From: Selenomonadaceae bacterium
GTDB lineage: Bacteria > Bacillota > Negativicutes > Selenomonadales > Selenomonadaceae
Assembly: GCA_017614505.1 (NCBI GenBank)
Contig: JAGABT010000001.1
Coordinates: 126,515 to 190,514, forward strand
Reading direction: 5' to 3'
DNA: 64,000 bases
Made by a program: the position numbers and the translations under genes. Shown piece after piece: positions 50,857-59,341 of the stretch. Under the pieces are notes generated by a model that was not told where the DNA came from, ran no database searches, and saw only the letters and a list, made by a program, of their open reading frames with translations. Within the stretch, counting starts at the first letter, position 1, and every line of letters starts with the position of its first letter.

Positions 50857-51045
50857 AGGCGCCCCATGGACGCACGCGCTTAAGAAGCGCGCCATGGACG
50901 GATTAGAGGCCGCCCAAGGACGGGCGGCCGCCCGCGCCATTCGCCGGATGCGAATGCAGCGGGCTGTCTTTCTTTGCTACTTTCTTTCTGCACCAGAAAG
51001 AAAGTAGATCCCTATAAAGTATATCCCTAGAAAGTAGATCCCTAA
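50857..51045 (+). repeat. Three-hairpin mosaic repeat, copy H (covariant H1)
   Basis: Starts with a partial H1 and H0 at 50876-50890 (GCGCTT / AAGCGC). H1 at 50908-50929: arms GGCCGCCC / GGGCGGCC, loop AAGGAC, as in copy F. H2 at 50930-50964 as in copy E (outer GCCCGC / GCGGGC, inner ATTCGC / GCGAAT). H3 at 50977-51007 is the longest: 14-bp arms CTACTTTCTTTCTG / CAGAAAGAAAGTAG. The H3 side runs on into 15-bp tandem units. It lies between converging genes. Confidence 0.92.
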
Positions 51046-51075
51046 CGCAGAACTTCCTAACGCAGAACTTCCGCC
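51001..51075 (-). repeat. 15-bp tandem repeats reaching the kinase stop codon
   Basis: Five 15-bp units in one register. 51001-51015, 51016-51030 and 51031-51045 are near-identical copies of the outer H3 arm. 51046-51060 and 51061-51075 start with the same 12 bases (CGCAGAACTTCC), and each unit spans the last codons of the kinase plus a TAG stop when read on the minus strand. So the gene end itself has been duplicated in register with the repeat. Confidence 0.85.
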
Positions 51076-53306
51076 AGCGTCTCCATCATCTTTGGAACGT
51101 CGAGCGGCTTAGCGATATGTGCGTTCATACCGGCTTCGAGAGCCGCCTGAACGTCGTCGCTGAACGCGTTGGCAGTCATGGCGATAATCGGGATTCTGGC
51201 GAGCGCAGGATTTTCCAGCTGGCGAATGGCGCGCGCCGCCTCGTAGCCGTTCATAATCGGCATTTGAATATCCATCAAAATCGCGTCGTAGTCGCCTGGC
51301 TGCGACGCTTTAACTTTATCCAGCGCCTCCCTGCCGTTTTCCGCCGTATCGACTTCAAAGCCGACTTCCTCCAGAATCATCACGGCAATTTCGCGGTTGA
51401 CTTCAATATCCTCGACGAGCAAAAGTTTTTTCGCGCTGAAATCAATTTCGCCAGCGGTTTCCTCATCGTCGGACTCATCCTCAACAATTTCGTCGGTAAG
51501 CCTGAATTTCACGTTGACGATAAATTCAGTGCCCTTATTCGGCGCGGTGACAACCTGAATCGTGCCGCCCATAAGGTCGATAATGCTTTTGGTAATCGCC
51601 ATACCGAGACCGGTGCCTTGAATTTTGCTGACGGTGGAAGTCCTTTCGCGCTCGAACGCCTCAAAAACTTTCTTGGCAAATTCCTCAGTCATACTGATAC
51701 CGCTGTCCTTGACGCGAAATTCGTAGCTGCCTTCGCCGCCGGAATTGTCGCCATTCTGCGCGAGCGTCACGGAAATTCTGCCGTCTTTCGGCGTAAATTT
51801 ATAGGCGTTGCTGAGAAGATTCAGCAGGACGCGGTTAAGGCGGTGTTCGTCGCAGATAACGAATTTATCCTTCACGCGCGAGCTGTCGACGCCGAAGCTG
51901 ATATTTTTGGTGCGCATCTGCGTGGTAAACATATCGTAGGCGTCGGAAAAAACTTTGCAGATATTGACCGGCGAATTTTCAAGTTCCATTTTGCCGGATT
52001 CAATGCGGCTCATTTCGAGAATGTCATTAATCAGCGCGAGTAAGTGCTGGCTGGACGCGTCGATTTTTTTCAGAAAGTCGTACATTCGCACGGGAACAGC
52101 GTCAGGACATTTCGGGCGCGTGCAGTTTTCGCAGAGGTGGTGCAGTTTTTTAGAGAGTTCGACGTAACCGATAATGGCGTTCATGGGCGTGCGAATATCG
52201 TGGCTCATGTTGAAAAGGAAAGTGGATTTGGCCTTACTGCTTTCCTCGGCGCGGTTTTTCGCTTCCAGAAGTTCTTCCTGCTTGCTTTTGAGTTCCTCTT
52301 TCTGCAGGTTGATTATGTCGATATTTTCCTGCAGCTGGAGCGTATGCGCGCGCTCGATTTTGGCGTTGCGGTACTGAACCAGAATATAAATTACCAGCAG
52401 TAATACAAGGAGAATCGAAACGATAATTCCAGCGGCGAGCCACGGTCGGCTCTCAATCATCTGGACAAAAGTCATATTTTCGTAGTGCTGGCGAATCCAT
52501 TTGCGGTGGAGTTCGTCGAGCCGCCCTTCCTGCTGCATTTGAATCAGCACGGCGTTAATTCGGACGCGGAGCATTGTATCCTGTGGGTGCAGAACCATGG
52601 AGCCGAAAACGTGCGTGACGGCGTAACTCGGCTCAACGTCGACCAGACCAAATTTTTCAATAAACTCATTGCCGACCTGAATCGGGCAGATAGCAAATTC
52701 GTACTCGCCGGACTTGAGCGCGGCAAAAATTTTCTCGTAGGAATCAATGTAGGAAATTTCGTCGTCGAGCCCTAAGCCTGGTACGTGGTGCAAGGACGCC
52801 ACGCGCCGCCCGTACAAACCCGCCACATTTGAAATGCTTGTGCGCCCGTAAACAACGTACTGCTTTTCCGTCGTAGGAATTGTGGCGATAATTTTCGGGT
52901 TGCCGACAATTAAATCCGACTCCATGTTCATGATAACGTCGGCGTCGCCGCGCTCAAAATATCTGTTCGCTTCGGACCACGGCATGAGCTTCAAATCCAG
53001 ATTCATCTGCAGGCGGTTGGCAACTTCGTTAATCAGTTCCACGTCGAGCCCGCAGTAATTTCCGTACTTGTCGACGTAAGAATACGGCGCATAGTCTATG
53101 TCCGTCACCACGTGCAAAGTTTTATCGAATTTATTTTCCGGCACAATTTCTACGCCTGGCTCTTTCTGGAACGGGTTCGATAAATAAATGTACAGAATCA
53201 CAAAAAGTCCGGCAAGTATCGCCGGCAGTGAGAACAGCAAGAGCAGCGCGTTGCTTTTTTTCTCGAAAAATCTTTCTGAGTCTGGATTTGGCGTCCGATT
53301 TTCCAT
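51057..53306 (-). CDS. Hybrid sensor histidine kinase with periplasmic binding-protein sensor
   Basis: 749 residues. TM1 at about 20-43, a periplasmic amino-acid-binding-type domain (about 60-285; VVTDIDYAPYSYVDKYGNYC, GLDVELINEVANRL, GDADVIMNMESD), TM2 at about 296-315, a coiled coil, then HisKA with STFLFNMSHDIRTPMNAIIG (phosphorylated His, about 370). HATPase has NLLSNAYKFTPKDG and GTGLGMAITKSIIDLMGG. The C-terminal receiver has KKLLLVEDIEVNREIA and the acceptor Asp in DAILMDIQMPIMNGYEAAR. A cysteine-rich insert CENCTRPKC lies just after the H-box helix. Similar in layout to BvgS/EvgS; no partner regulator is adjacent. Confidence 0.93.
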   Translation of the reverse strand: MENRTPNPDSERFFEKKSNALLLLFSLPAILAGLFVILYIYLSNPFQKEPGVEIVPENKFDKTLHVVTDIDYAPYSYVDKYGNYCGLDVELINEVANRLQMNLDLKLMPWSEANRYFERGDADVIMNMESDLIVGNPKIIATIPTTEKQYVVYGRTSISNVAGLYGRRVASLHHVPGLGLDDEISYIDSYEKIFAALKSGEYEFAICPIQVGNEFIEKFGLVDVEPSYAVTHVFGSMVLHPQDTMLRVRINAVLIQMQQEGRLDELHRKWIRQHYENMTFVQMIESRPWLAAGIIVSILLVLLLVIYILVQYRNAKIERAHTLQLQENIDIINLQKEELKSKQEELLEAKNRAEESSKAKSTFLFNMSHDIRTPMNAIIGYVELSKKLHHLCENCTRPKCPDAVPVRMYDFLKKIDASSQHLLALINDILEMSRIESGKMELENSPVNICKVFSDAYDMFTTQMRTKNISFGVDSSRVKDKFVICDEHRLNRVLLNLLSNAYKFTPKDGRISVTLAQNGDNSGGEGSYEFRVKDSGISMTEEFAKKVFEAFERERTSTVSKIQGTGLGMAITKSIIDLMGGTIQVVTAPNKGTEFIVNVKFRLTDEIVEDESDDEETAGEIDFSAKKLLLVEDIEVNREIAVMILEEVGFEVDTAENGREALDKVKASQPGDYDAILMDIQMPIMNGYEAARAIRQLENPALARIPIIAMTANAFSDDVQAALEAGMNAHIAKPLDVPKMMETLAEVLR

Positions 53307-53406
53307 GAATTTTCATCCCTCTAAAAATCTTAAAAACAATTTGCGCGCCAATTATACCAGTTATTGCAGAATTTTGCACAGGAAAATTAAAAGCCGCCGA
53401 AATATC

Positions 53407-53435
53407 TTGAAACAAATTCGCGAATGAAATATAAT
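53407..53435 (+). promoter_or_regulatory. Promoter of the Kdo/lipid A/Lpt operon
   Basis: TTGAAA (53407-53412), 17-bp spacer, TATAAT (53430-53435). It overlaps an upstream in-frame ATG of kdsB, which is why the downstream GTG is chosen as the start. Probably drives kdsB-kdsA-kdsD-kdsC-lpxL-lptCAB. Confidence 0.85.
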
Positions 53436-53462
53436 CAGCAAAAAAGAATCGAGCTGAAAAAT

Positions 53463-54197
53463 GTGAATGCGATTTGTGTAATTCCCGCGCGTTATGCGTC
53501 GACGCGCCTGCCAGGCAAGCCTCTGCGCGAAATTTGCGGCGTCCCGATGATTTGCCGCGTGTACGAGCGCGCGAAACTCGCCAAATCCGTCGCTGAAGTT
53601 ATCGTTGCCACTGACGACGAAAGAATTTTGGCGGCGGTTGAAAAAAATTCCGGCAGGGCAGTTATGACGCGCGCCGACCATAAGACCGGCACCGACCGCC
53701 TCGCTGAAGTCGCTGAAAAATTTCCGAGCGTCGACGTGATTGTAAACGTGCAGGGCGATGAGCCGCTGATTGACGCCGCGCTGATTGACGAGCTTGTCAG
53801 CGAATTTGTCGGCGATGAAAGTCTGCAGATGGCGACGGTTGCCGTCGAACTTACTGACGCTGCTGAAATTCAGAATCCAAATAACGTCAAGGTGGTTTTC
53901 GACAGGTATCATGACGCGCTGTATTTTTCGCGCTCGCAAATTCCCTACCCGCGTAATTCCGGCGTGGCTAAAACTTTCAAGCACATTGGAATTTACGCGT
54001 ACCGGCGGGATTTTTTACTGGCGTATGCGAAAATGGAGCCGACGCCGCTTGAACAGGCTGAATCGCTTGAACAGCTCCGCGCGCTGGAAAATGGCTACAA
54101 AATCCGCGTTATCGAAAGCAACTGCGAATTTGTCGGCGTCGATACCGAGGAAGACCTCGCGCGCGTGAACGAGATTTATCGCAAGGCGGGATTTTAA
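53463..54197 (+). CDS. kdsB: 3-deoxy-manno-octulosonate cytidylyltransferase
   Basis: 244 residues from GTG 53463. The start is fixed by the promoter at 53407-53435, which makes the ATG at 53424 untranscribed, and by homology: NAICVIPARYASTRLPGKPL matches the KdsB N-terminus. Also seen: VIVATDDERIL, MTRADHKTGTDRLAE (about 72), VIVNVQGDEPLID (about 95) and KHIGIYAYRRDFLL. It makes CMP-Kdo, the donor used by the KdtA-LpxK fusion. First gene of the operon; repeat copy I separates it from kdsA. Confidence 0.96.
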   Translation: MNAICVIPARYASTRLPGKPLREICGVPMICRVYERAKLAKSVAEVIVATDDERILAAVEKNSGRAVMTRADHKTGTDRLAEVAEKFPSVDVIVNVQGDEPLIDAALIDELVSEFVGDESLQMATVAVELTDAAEIQNPNNVKVVFDRYHDALYFSRSQIPYPRNSGVAKTFKHIGIYAYRRDFLLAYAKMEPTPLEQAESLEQLRALENGYKIRVIESNCEFVGVDTEEDLARVNEIYRKAGF

Positions 54198-54204
54198 CAT
54201 TTGT

Positions 54205-54304
54205 TTCAGCATTTCTTTCGAGAAAGAAACGCTGGCAAAGAAAGCTGCCCGCAGCAGTCGCTTCCGGCGACTGGTGACGGGCGGCGCCCCGTCCATGGGG
54301 CGCC
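54205..54304 (-). repeat. Three-hairpin mosaic repeat, copy I
   Basis: H3 at 54207-54234: arms CAGCATTTCTTTC / GAAAGAAACGCTG, as in copy C. H2 at 54247-54282 as in copy B (outer GCCCG / CGGGC, inner AGTCGC / GCGACT). H1 at 54284-54303: arms GCGCCCC / GGGGCGC. Copies B and I thus share H2 but not H3. H3 begins 10 bp after the kdsB stop, inside an operon. Confidence 0.92.
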
Positions 54305-54362
54305 TCTTAATGTGGCGCCTCATATTCGCATTTTTAAATCTATTGCAAAGCTGGTGAATTTT

Positions 54363-55190
54363 GTGCATACTTTTAAAATTGGCAACATCGAAGCTGGCGG
54401 AGGGAAACTGTTTTTAATGGCAGGACCGTGCGTGCTTGAAGGTTTCGAGCGCAGTCTCAAAATCGGGCGGCGCGCTAAGGAAATTGCCGAGAATCTTAAT
54501 CTGCCGTACATTTTCAAGGCGTCCTTCGACAAGGCGAATCGCTCCTCGATAAAAAGTTTTCGCGGTCCTGGGCTGGACGAAGGCTTGAAAATTCTCGCCG
54601 CCATTAAAGCCGAGCTGGGCGTCCCCGTCGTCACTGACATTCACGAAACGTATCAGGCGGAACCCGTCGCGCAGGTTGCGGACATAATTCAAATTCCGGC
54701 GTTCCTGTGCAGGCAGACCGATTTGCTGGCGGCGGCGGCTAAAACCGGCAAAGTTGTCAACGTCAAGAAGGGGCAGTTCCTTTCTCCCAATGACATGAAA
54801 AACGTCGTCGTCAAGCTCGAAGAAACTGGCGCGGAAAAAATTATGCTCACGGAGCGCGGCGCCAGTTTCGGTTACAACAATCTGGTGGTTGACATGCGCG
54901 GCTTGCCTATTATGCGCGGCTTCGGCTATCCCGTGATTTTCGACGGCACTCACAGCGTGCAGCTGCCTGGCGGCGCCGGTACCAGTTCTGCCGGTCAGCG
55001 CGAATTTGTTGGCTACCTGACGCGGGCGGCGGCGGCTGTAGGGATTGACGGCTTATTTTTGGAAGTCCACGACAATCCGGCGGAGGCGCTCTCGGACGGC
55101 GCGAACATGATTTATCTTGACAAGTTGGAAAATTTATTGAAAAATGTATTGGCGGTTCACGAGGCCGCGAAAAATCTTTGCGAGGTTTGA
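54363..55190 (+). CDS. kdsA: 3-deoxy-8-phosphooctulonate synthase
   Basis: About 275 residues. GTG 54363 is chosen, with GGTGA 5 nt upstream; GTG 54354 is possible. The open frame further upstream reads through repeat copy I and is not native. (beta/alpha)8 DAHP-synthase family: [39 protein letters not shown] (about 50-69), [49 protein letters not shown] and [14 protein letters not shown]. It condenses arabinose-5-phosphate with phosphoenolpyruvate. Cys and His in the metal positions suggest the metal-dependent class. Confidence 0.96.
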   Translation: MHTFKIGNIEAGGGKLFLMAGPCVLEGFERSLKIGRRAKEIAENLNLPYIFKASFDKANRSSIKSFRGPGLDEGLKILAAIKAELGVPVVTDIHETYQAEPVAQVADIIQIPAFLCRQTDLLAAAAKTGKVVNVKKGQFLSPNDMKNVVVKLEETGAEKIMLTERGASFGYNNLVVDMRGLPIMRGFGYPVIFDGTHSVQLPGGAGTSSAGQREFVGYLTRAAAAVGIDGLFLEVHDNPAEALSDGANMIYLDKLENLLKNVLAVHEAAKNLCEV

Positions 55191-55191
55191 G

Positions 55192-56160
55192 ATGATTAAG
55201 GAACGGGCGATAGAGACGCTGAAAATCGAGGCGGCGGCGGTTGAAAATTTAATCGCGCGGGTCGACGAAGAATTTGTAGCGGCGGTACGGGAAATTTTGA
55301 AGTGCAAAGGGCGCGTGATTGTGACTGGAATGGGAAAATCCGGTCACATCGGGCGGAAAATTGCGGCGACACTTGCGTCAACGGGCACGCCGGCATTTTT
55401 CCTGCACCCAGCCGAAGCCTACCACGGCGATTTGGGAATGATTACCGAAAACGATATTGTCGTAGCGATTTCCAACAGCGGCGAGAGTTCGGAGATTGTG
55501 AACATTCTGCCGGTGATTCGGCGGATTGGCGCGAAAATTATTGCCATGTGCGGGCGCAAAACTTCTTCGCTCGGCAGGAACGCGGATTATTTCGTGAACA
55601 TTGGCGTCGAGCGCGAGGCGTGCACTTTAGGCTTAGCGCCAACTGCGTCAACTACTGCCACGCTGGCGATGGGCGACGCGATTGCTATGGCGCTCATGGA
55701 CGAGAAAAAATTTACCGCGCAGAATTACGCGCTTTTCCACCCAGGCGGCGCGCTCGGACGGAAACTTCTGCTGACAGTCGGTGACGTTATGCACAGCGGC
55801 GAGGATAATCCTATCGTGAAAATCGGCGCCACGGCTAAGGACGCGCTGTTTGAAATGACGGCGAAAGGTCTCGGCGCAGTTTCGGTCGTCGACGCGGACA
55901 ATAAATTTATCGGTCTGGTTACCGACGGAATTATTCGCCGCGCGCTCGAAAAGGATAAAAATTTTATCGACGAGCCGGTTGAGCACATAATGAAAGCCGA
56001 GCCGCTGATAATCAGCGCGGACAAGCTGGCGGCAGCGGCACTCTCAGTCATGGAAAAACACAAGCCGCGTCCTATAACGGTACTGCCGGTCGTCGACGCG
56101 GAAAATAATCCCGTGGGAATAGTTCACCTGACAGATTTGCTGAGGCAGGGCGTAGTTTGA
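55192..56160 (+). CDS. kdsD: Arabinose-5-phosphate isomerase
   Basis: 322 residues from ATG 55192, one base after the kdsA stop. An SIS sugar isomerase domain (VIVTGMGKSGHIGRKIAATL at about 42, HPAEAYHGDLGMI, AISNSGESSEIVNILPVI) followed by two CBS domains (about 205-320; VTDGIIRRALEKDKNF, ITVLPVVDAENNPVGIVHL). It converts ribulose-5-phosphate to arabinose-5-phosphate for KdsA. The CBS pair may sense nucleotides or pathway products. Confidence 0.96.
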   Translation: MIKERAIETLKIEAAAVENLIARVDEEFVAAVREILKCKGRVIVTGMGKSGHIGRKIAATLASTGTPAFFLHPAEAYHGDLGMITENDIVVAISNSGESSEIVNILPVIRRIGAKIIAMCGRKTSSLGRNADYFVNIGVEREACTLGLAPTASTTATLAMGDAIAMALMDEKKFTAQNYALFHPGGALGRKLLLTVGDVMHSGEDNPIVKIGATAKDALFEMTAKGLGAVSVVDADNKFIGLVTDGIIRRALEKDKNFIDEPVEHIMKAEPLIISADKLAAAALSVMEKHKPRPITVLPVVDAENNPVGIVHLTDLLRQGVV

Positions 56161-56195
56161 TTCATGGAAAAATTCGCACCGATAGGAAAAGTTGC

Positions 56196-56389
56196 GTGCA
56201 TCCAGAAACTGGCGAAATTCTGCGGCGTGACATTCGCGCGATTGAGTTCAGTTACGGCGGCGAAAAATTATCGTGGACATGCCAGGCTGGTGTCCTGCGG
56301 ACAGCGACGAAGGGATTTTTACCGGCGAAGATTTAAAGGTTTCTGACGCGGCTTTAAAATCGCGTGTTGATGAGGAGAAATTGGCGTGA
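56196..56389 (+). pseudogene. Frameshifted remnant of an MqsA/HigA-type antitoxin N-terminal domain
   Basis: From GTG 56196 (AGGAAAA upstream) the first frame reads HPETGEILRRDIRAIEFSYG; from about 56265 the next frame reads IIVDMPGWCPADSDEGIFTG then EDLKVSDAALKSRVDEEKLA and ends at TGA 56389. Joined, these match the YgiT/MqsA-like pattern (RRDVRPxxxxYKG ... DMPGW ... EGIHTGEDMKVSD). One A too few in the A5 run near 56267 breaks the frame. The HTH half is absent. Its stop overlaps the kdsC GTG. No toxin gene is near. It may be dead, or its end may only serve kdsC translation. Confidence 0.6.
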
Positions 56390-56934
56390 AAATTTCTGAA
56401 GACGCTTTTGAGCGGGCGAAAAAAATCCGGCTGGTGATTTTCGACGTGGACGGCACGCTGACGGACGGCGGGATTTACATTGGCGCGGGCGGCGAGCTGT
56501 TCAAGGCTTTCAACTGCCACGACGGCTTTGGAATTACCGTGGCTCACGGCGCTGGCTTGCAGACGGCTATTCTGACTGGGCGCGAATCCATTTGCACAGC
56601 TAACCGCGCGAAGGAGCTGGGAATTACCGCCGTCAAGCAGGGGCATATGAATAAGCGCGGCGCCTACAGGGAACTCAAGGCGGAATTTAATCTGCGCGAC
56701 GAGGAAATTGCCTACGTGGGCGATGACATTCTGGATTTGCCGGTTTTCGTGCAGGTCGGATTTCGCGCGGCGGTAGGTGACGCTAAAACTGAAGTTAAAG
56801 AGCGCGCGCATTTCGTGGCGGAAAATGCTGGCGGGCGGGGCGCAGTTCGTGAAGTGCTGGAATTTATTTTGAAGGCGCAGGGCAAATGGGCGGAAATTAT
56901 TCGGCAGTACACCACGGTTGAGGAAAATTTTTAA
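56386..56934 (+). CDS. kdsC: 3-deoxy-manno-octulosonate-8-phosphatase
   Basis: 182 residues from GTG 56386 behind GAGGAGAAA. Small C0-type HAD phosphatase: LVIFDVDGTLTDGGIYIGAG (nucleophile Asp, about 20), ILTGRESICTANRAKELGI, KQGHMNKRGAYREL and AYVGDDILDLPVFVQVGF (about 110). It removes phosphate from Kdo8P before KdsB. The start overlaps the end of the antitoxin-like remnant by 4 bp. Confidence 0.95.
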   Translation: MKISEDAFERAKKIRLVIFDVDGTLTDGGIYIGAGGELFKAFNCHDGFGITVAHGAGLQTAILTGRESICTANRAKELGITAVKQGHMNKRGAYRELKAEFNLRDEEIAYVGDDILDLPVFVQVGFRAAVGDAKTEVKERAHFVAENAGGRGAVREVLEFILKAQGKWAEIIRQYTTVEENF

Positions 56935-56950
56935 TTTGGCAGGGGTTTGA

Positions 56951-57856
56951 ATGTTGTACAAAGCGCTGATGATTTTGAGTCGGCTGGTGAGATTTTTGCC
57001 GTACGACGTGCTGCTATTTTGCGGGCGGATTTTAGGAAATTTGTACTATCTGCTGGTGAAAAAGCAGCGCGAGCGGGCGGTAGCGCAGATGATACCGGCG
57101 CTGGGAATTTCGGAGGCGGAGGCGCGGAAAATCGTGCGGGCGTCGTTCGTGAACCTCGCGCGGAACATGCTGGACATTTTGTACATGCCGAACCTCAACG
57201 AAAAAAATTTGTCGCAGTACATCGAAATAGACCACCTTGAACGAATGCGGGCGGCGCTTGCGGAAGGTCATGGCGTTGTAGTTTTAACAGGACATATCGG
57301 CACGTGGGAATGGCTCAGCGCGGCTTTTTCGCTCAACGGAATGCCCGTCACGGCTATTGCCAAACTCCAGCCGAATCAGGAATATTCGCGGGCGCTGGAC
57401 GATTTGCGCGCAACGATTCACGTAGAAATTTTCAATCGCGGCACCAGTGAACTTTTATCCGCCGGACGCGCGCTGAAGAAAGGAAAAATTCTGGGCTTCC
57501 TCGCTGACCAGGACGCAGGTCCAGGCGGCGCGTTCATCAACTTTCTGGGGAAAACCGCCTCCACGCCAATGGGTCCCGCAGTTTTTTCCAAGAAGTTCAA
57601 TTCGCCGGTACTGCCCGCATTTATCATTCGCCAGCCCAACGGTCGGCATCTCGTGAAAATTTTTGAAGTCCTGCACTTTGAGGACACCGGCGATACCGAC
57701 GGCGATTTGTTCCGCTTCACCGAAAAAATGACGCGTATTCTTGAGCAGGTCATTCGCGAAAATCCTTCGCAGTGGCTGTGGTTCCAGAAACGCTGGAACA
57801 CGCCGCCGGAAATGCAGAAGGTTGGCAAACATCATACCGTAAAAAGTGAGCGCTGA
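56951..57856 (+). CDS. lpxL: LpxL/HtrB-family lipid A acyltransferase
   Basis: 301 residues. Lysophospholipid acyltransferase fold: an N-terminal hydrophobic segment (LSRLVRFLPYDVLLFCGRIL), the catalytic H-x4-E in LTGHIGTWEWLSAAF (about 116), IAKLQPNQEYSRALDDLR, FLADQDAGPGGAFINFLGK (about 182) and WLWFQKRWNTPP near the end. It adds a secondary acyl chain to Kdo-lipid A at the inner membrane. Which chain (LpxL or LpxM role) cannot be told. Located between kdsC and lptC. Confidence 0.92.
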   Translation: MLYKALMILSRLVRFLPYDVLLFCGRILGNLYYLLVKKQRERAVAQMIPALGISEAEARKIVRASFVNLARNMLDILYMPNLNEKNLSQYIEIDHLERMRAALAEGHGVVVLTGHIGTWEWLSAAFSLNGMPVTAIAKLQPNQEYSRALDDLRATIHVEIFNRGTSELLSAGRALKKGKILGFLADQDAGPGGAFINFLGKTASTPMGPAVFSKKFNSPVLPAFIIRQPNGRHLVKIFEVLHFEDTGDTDGDLFRFTEKMTRILEQVIRENPSQWLWFQKRWNTPPEMQKVGKHHTVKSER

Positions 57857-57858
57857 TA

Positions 57859-58482
57859 ATGGAACGCATTGGAAAATTTTTAGTGGTGGTAATTCTGGCG
57901 CTGTTTATCGCGCTGGTCGTCTGGGTAATCAGCACGACGCCCGACGCGCCGCCGCCTATCGACAAACTGGAACCGCCGTCAACCATGGAGTACGAGGGCA
58001 ACACCTTCACCGAGGAACGCAACGGCGCCAAACTTTTTGAAATTAATTCGGGACACATGGTCGTTGACGTGAATACGCAGAACGCCAGCTTTACGGATTT
58101 CTCAGGCAAATTTTATCAGCGTGACGGCAGGTTCGTGGAAATTTTCGCCAAACGCGGCAGTTACAATCAGCAGACCGGCGACATTCACATTGAGGGCGAA
58201 GTTGCCGTAAACGACAGCGAAGGCGCTAAACTTACCTGCGGCAAACTCGACTGGATTGGCGCGGAGGAAGTTCTGGTTGCCACGGAAGACGTGAAAGTTT
58301 CCAAGGACGATATGCGTGCGACAGGCGACCGAGCGGAGGCTCGCAACGGTTTGCGCCGCTTCAAGCTGATTGGTAACGCGCACGTCGTCAAAGGCGTAAA
58401 AGATGACAGTGATTTGGAGGACAGAGACAATGATGCGTTGGAAGAATTTGTGCGCGATAGCCTGCACGGCGGCGCTAATTAG
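57859..58482 (+). CDS. lptC: LPS export system protein LptC
   Basis: 207 residues. A single N-terminal membrane helix (FLVVVILALFIALVVWVIST) followed by one periplasmic beta-jellyroll, with the repeated pattern FSGKFYQRDGRFVEIFAKRG, GDIHIEGEVAVNDSEGAKLT and VKVSKDDMRATGDRAEARNG typical of LptC/OstA folds. It takes LPS from LptBFG and hands it to LptA. It starts 2 bp after lpxL; its end overlaps lptA by 53 bp. Confidence 0.9.
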   Translation: MERIGKFLVVVILALFIALVVWVISTTPDAPPPIDKLEPPSTMEYEGNTFTEERNGAKLFEINSGHMVVDVNTQNASFTDFSGKFYQRDGRFVEIFAKRGSYNQQTGDIHIEGEVAVNDSEGAKLTCGKLDWIGAEEVLVATEDVKVSKDDMRATGDRAEARNGLRRFKLIGNAHVVKGVKDDSDLEDRDNDALEEFVRDSLHGGAN

Positions 58483-59338
58483 CTCGACGGCTTTTTCAGC
58501 TGGCAAGAGCGATTCGCTTTCCGAAGTCACGGCGCACGAAATTGATTACGACATGGATACCGGCAAAGTGCAGGCGACCGGCAAGGTTTTCATGCGCAAC
58601 AACGATAAGAAAAAATCCGGCGTCGCTGAAAACAAGGTGCCGTCCGAAGTCAACGCCGATAACGTCGATTACGACATGAATACCGGCGTGATAACCGCCA
58701 GCGGAAATGTTCTGCTGAAGTACGGCGCAGACCGCGCGACCGGCGCCAGCGCGATGTACAATACCAACACGCAGGAAGCCTACCTCAGCGGCGGCGTTGT
58801 GGTTACGCGCGAGGATTTGAAAATTACCTGCGAAAATCTTTCCAACGACGCCTACGGGCACATGCAGGCGACGGGCAACGTCAAGGGCGTGCAGAGAATT
58901 GCGCCCAGCGCGAAATATCCCAACGGCGACACGCGCACTTTCACCGGCGAACACGTAGACTACTACCCGAACGACCGCAAGCACGTTTACATTCCGAGCG
59001 GCGGGCGGATAACCGGCTCCGAGGGCAATTTTTCCGCTGACCAGATGGAAGGCTGGCTCGATGAAGAATACTACACCGGCAGCGGCAACGTCCACATCGT
59101 CAATCCTCCGCGCGAACTGGAAGCCGGCGGCGACCGCGTTGACTACTACGCCAGCGACAACGGGCGCGCCGTGCTTACCGGCAACGCCTGGGCGATTCAG
59201 AACAACAATACCCTGCGCGGCAACCGGCTGACGGTTTACCTTGCCGACGACCCCGATAAGGCTAAGACCGGCGCCCGTGCGAATAACAAACCTGTTACGC
59301 CGCACGAAATTCTGACAACCTCGCCGTTCAGGAATTAA
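58430..59338 (+). CDS. lptA: LPS transport periplasmic protein LptA (OstA-like)
   Basis: About 302 residues from ATG 58430, with GGAGG 9 nt upstream inside lptC. Signal peptide with probable cut at TAFSAG. The mature part is a run of OstA-like strands: EIDYDMDTGKVQATGKVFMR, NVDYDMNTGVITASGNVLLK, AMYNTNTQEAYLSGGVVVTR, TFTGEHVDYYPNDRKHVYIP, DRVDYYASDNGRAVLTGNAW. At about 300 residues it is nearly twice the E. coli protein (185), so it may span more of the periplasm. It forms the bridge between LptC and LptD. Confidence 0.9.
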   Translation: MMRWKNLCAIACTAALISSTAFSAGKSDSLSEVTAHEIDYDMDTGKVQATGKVFMRNNDKKKSGVAENKVPSEVNADNVDYDMNTGVITASGNVLLKYGADRATGASAMYNTNTQEAYLSGGVVVTREDLKITCENLSNDAYGHMQATGNVKGVQRIAPSAKYPNGDTRTFTGEHVDYYPNDRKHVYIPSGGRITGSEGNFSADQMEGWLDEEYYTGSGNVHIVNPPRELEAGGDRVDYYASDNGRAVLTGNAWAIQNNNTLRGNRLTVYLADDPDKAKTGARANNKPVTPHEILTTSPFRN

Positions 59339-59341
59339 GCG

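Noticed and set aside
53336-53362. Minus-strand TATAAT before the sensor kinase as a promoter
   Set aside because: The -10 is good (ATTATA on plus at about 53353), but no acceptable -35 lies 16-18 bp away, so it is not listed.
53424-53462. Upstream ATG for kdsB
   Set aside because: It lies upstream of the -10 box TATAAT (53430-53435) and would not be transcribed; homology begins at the GTG.
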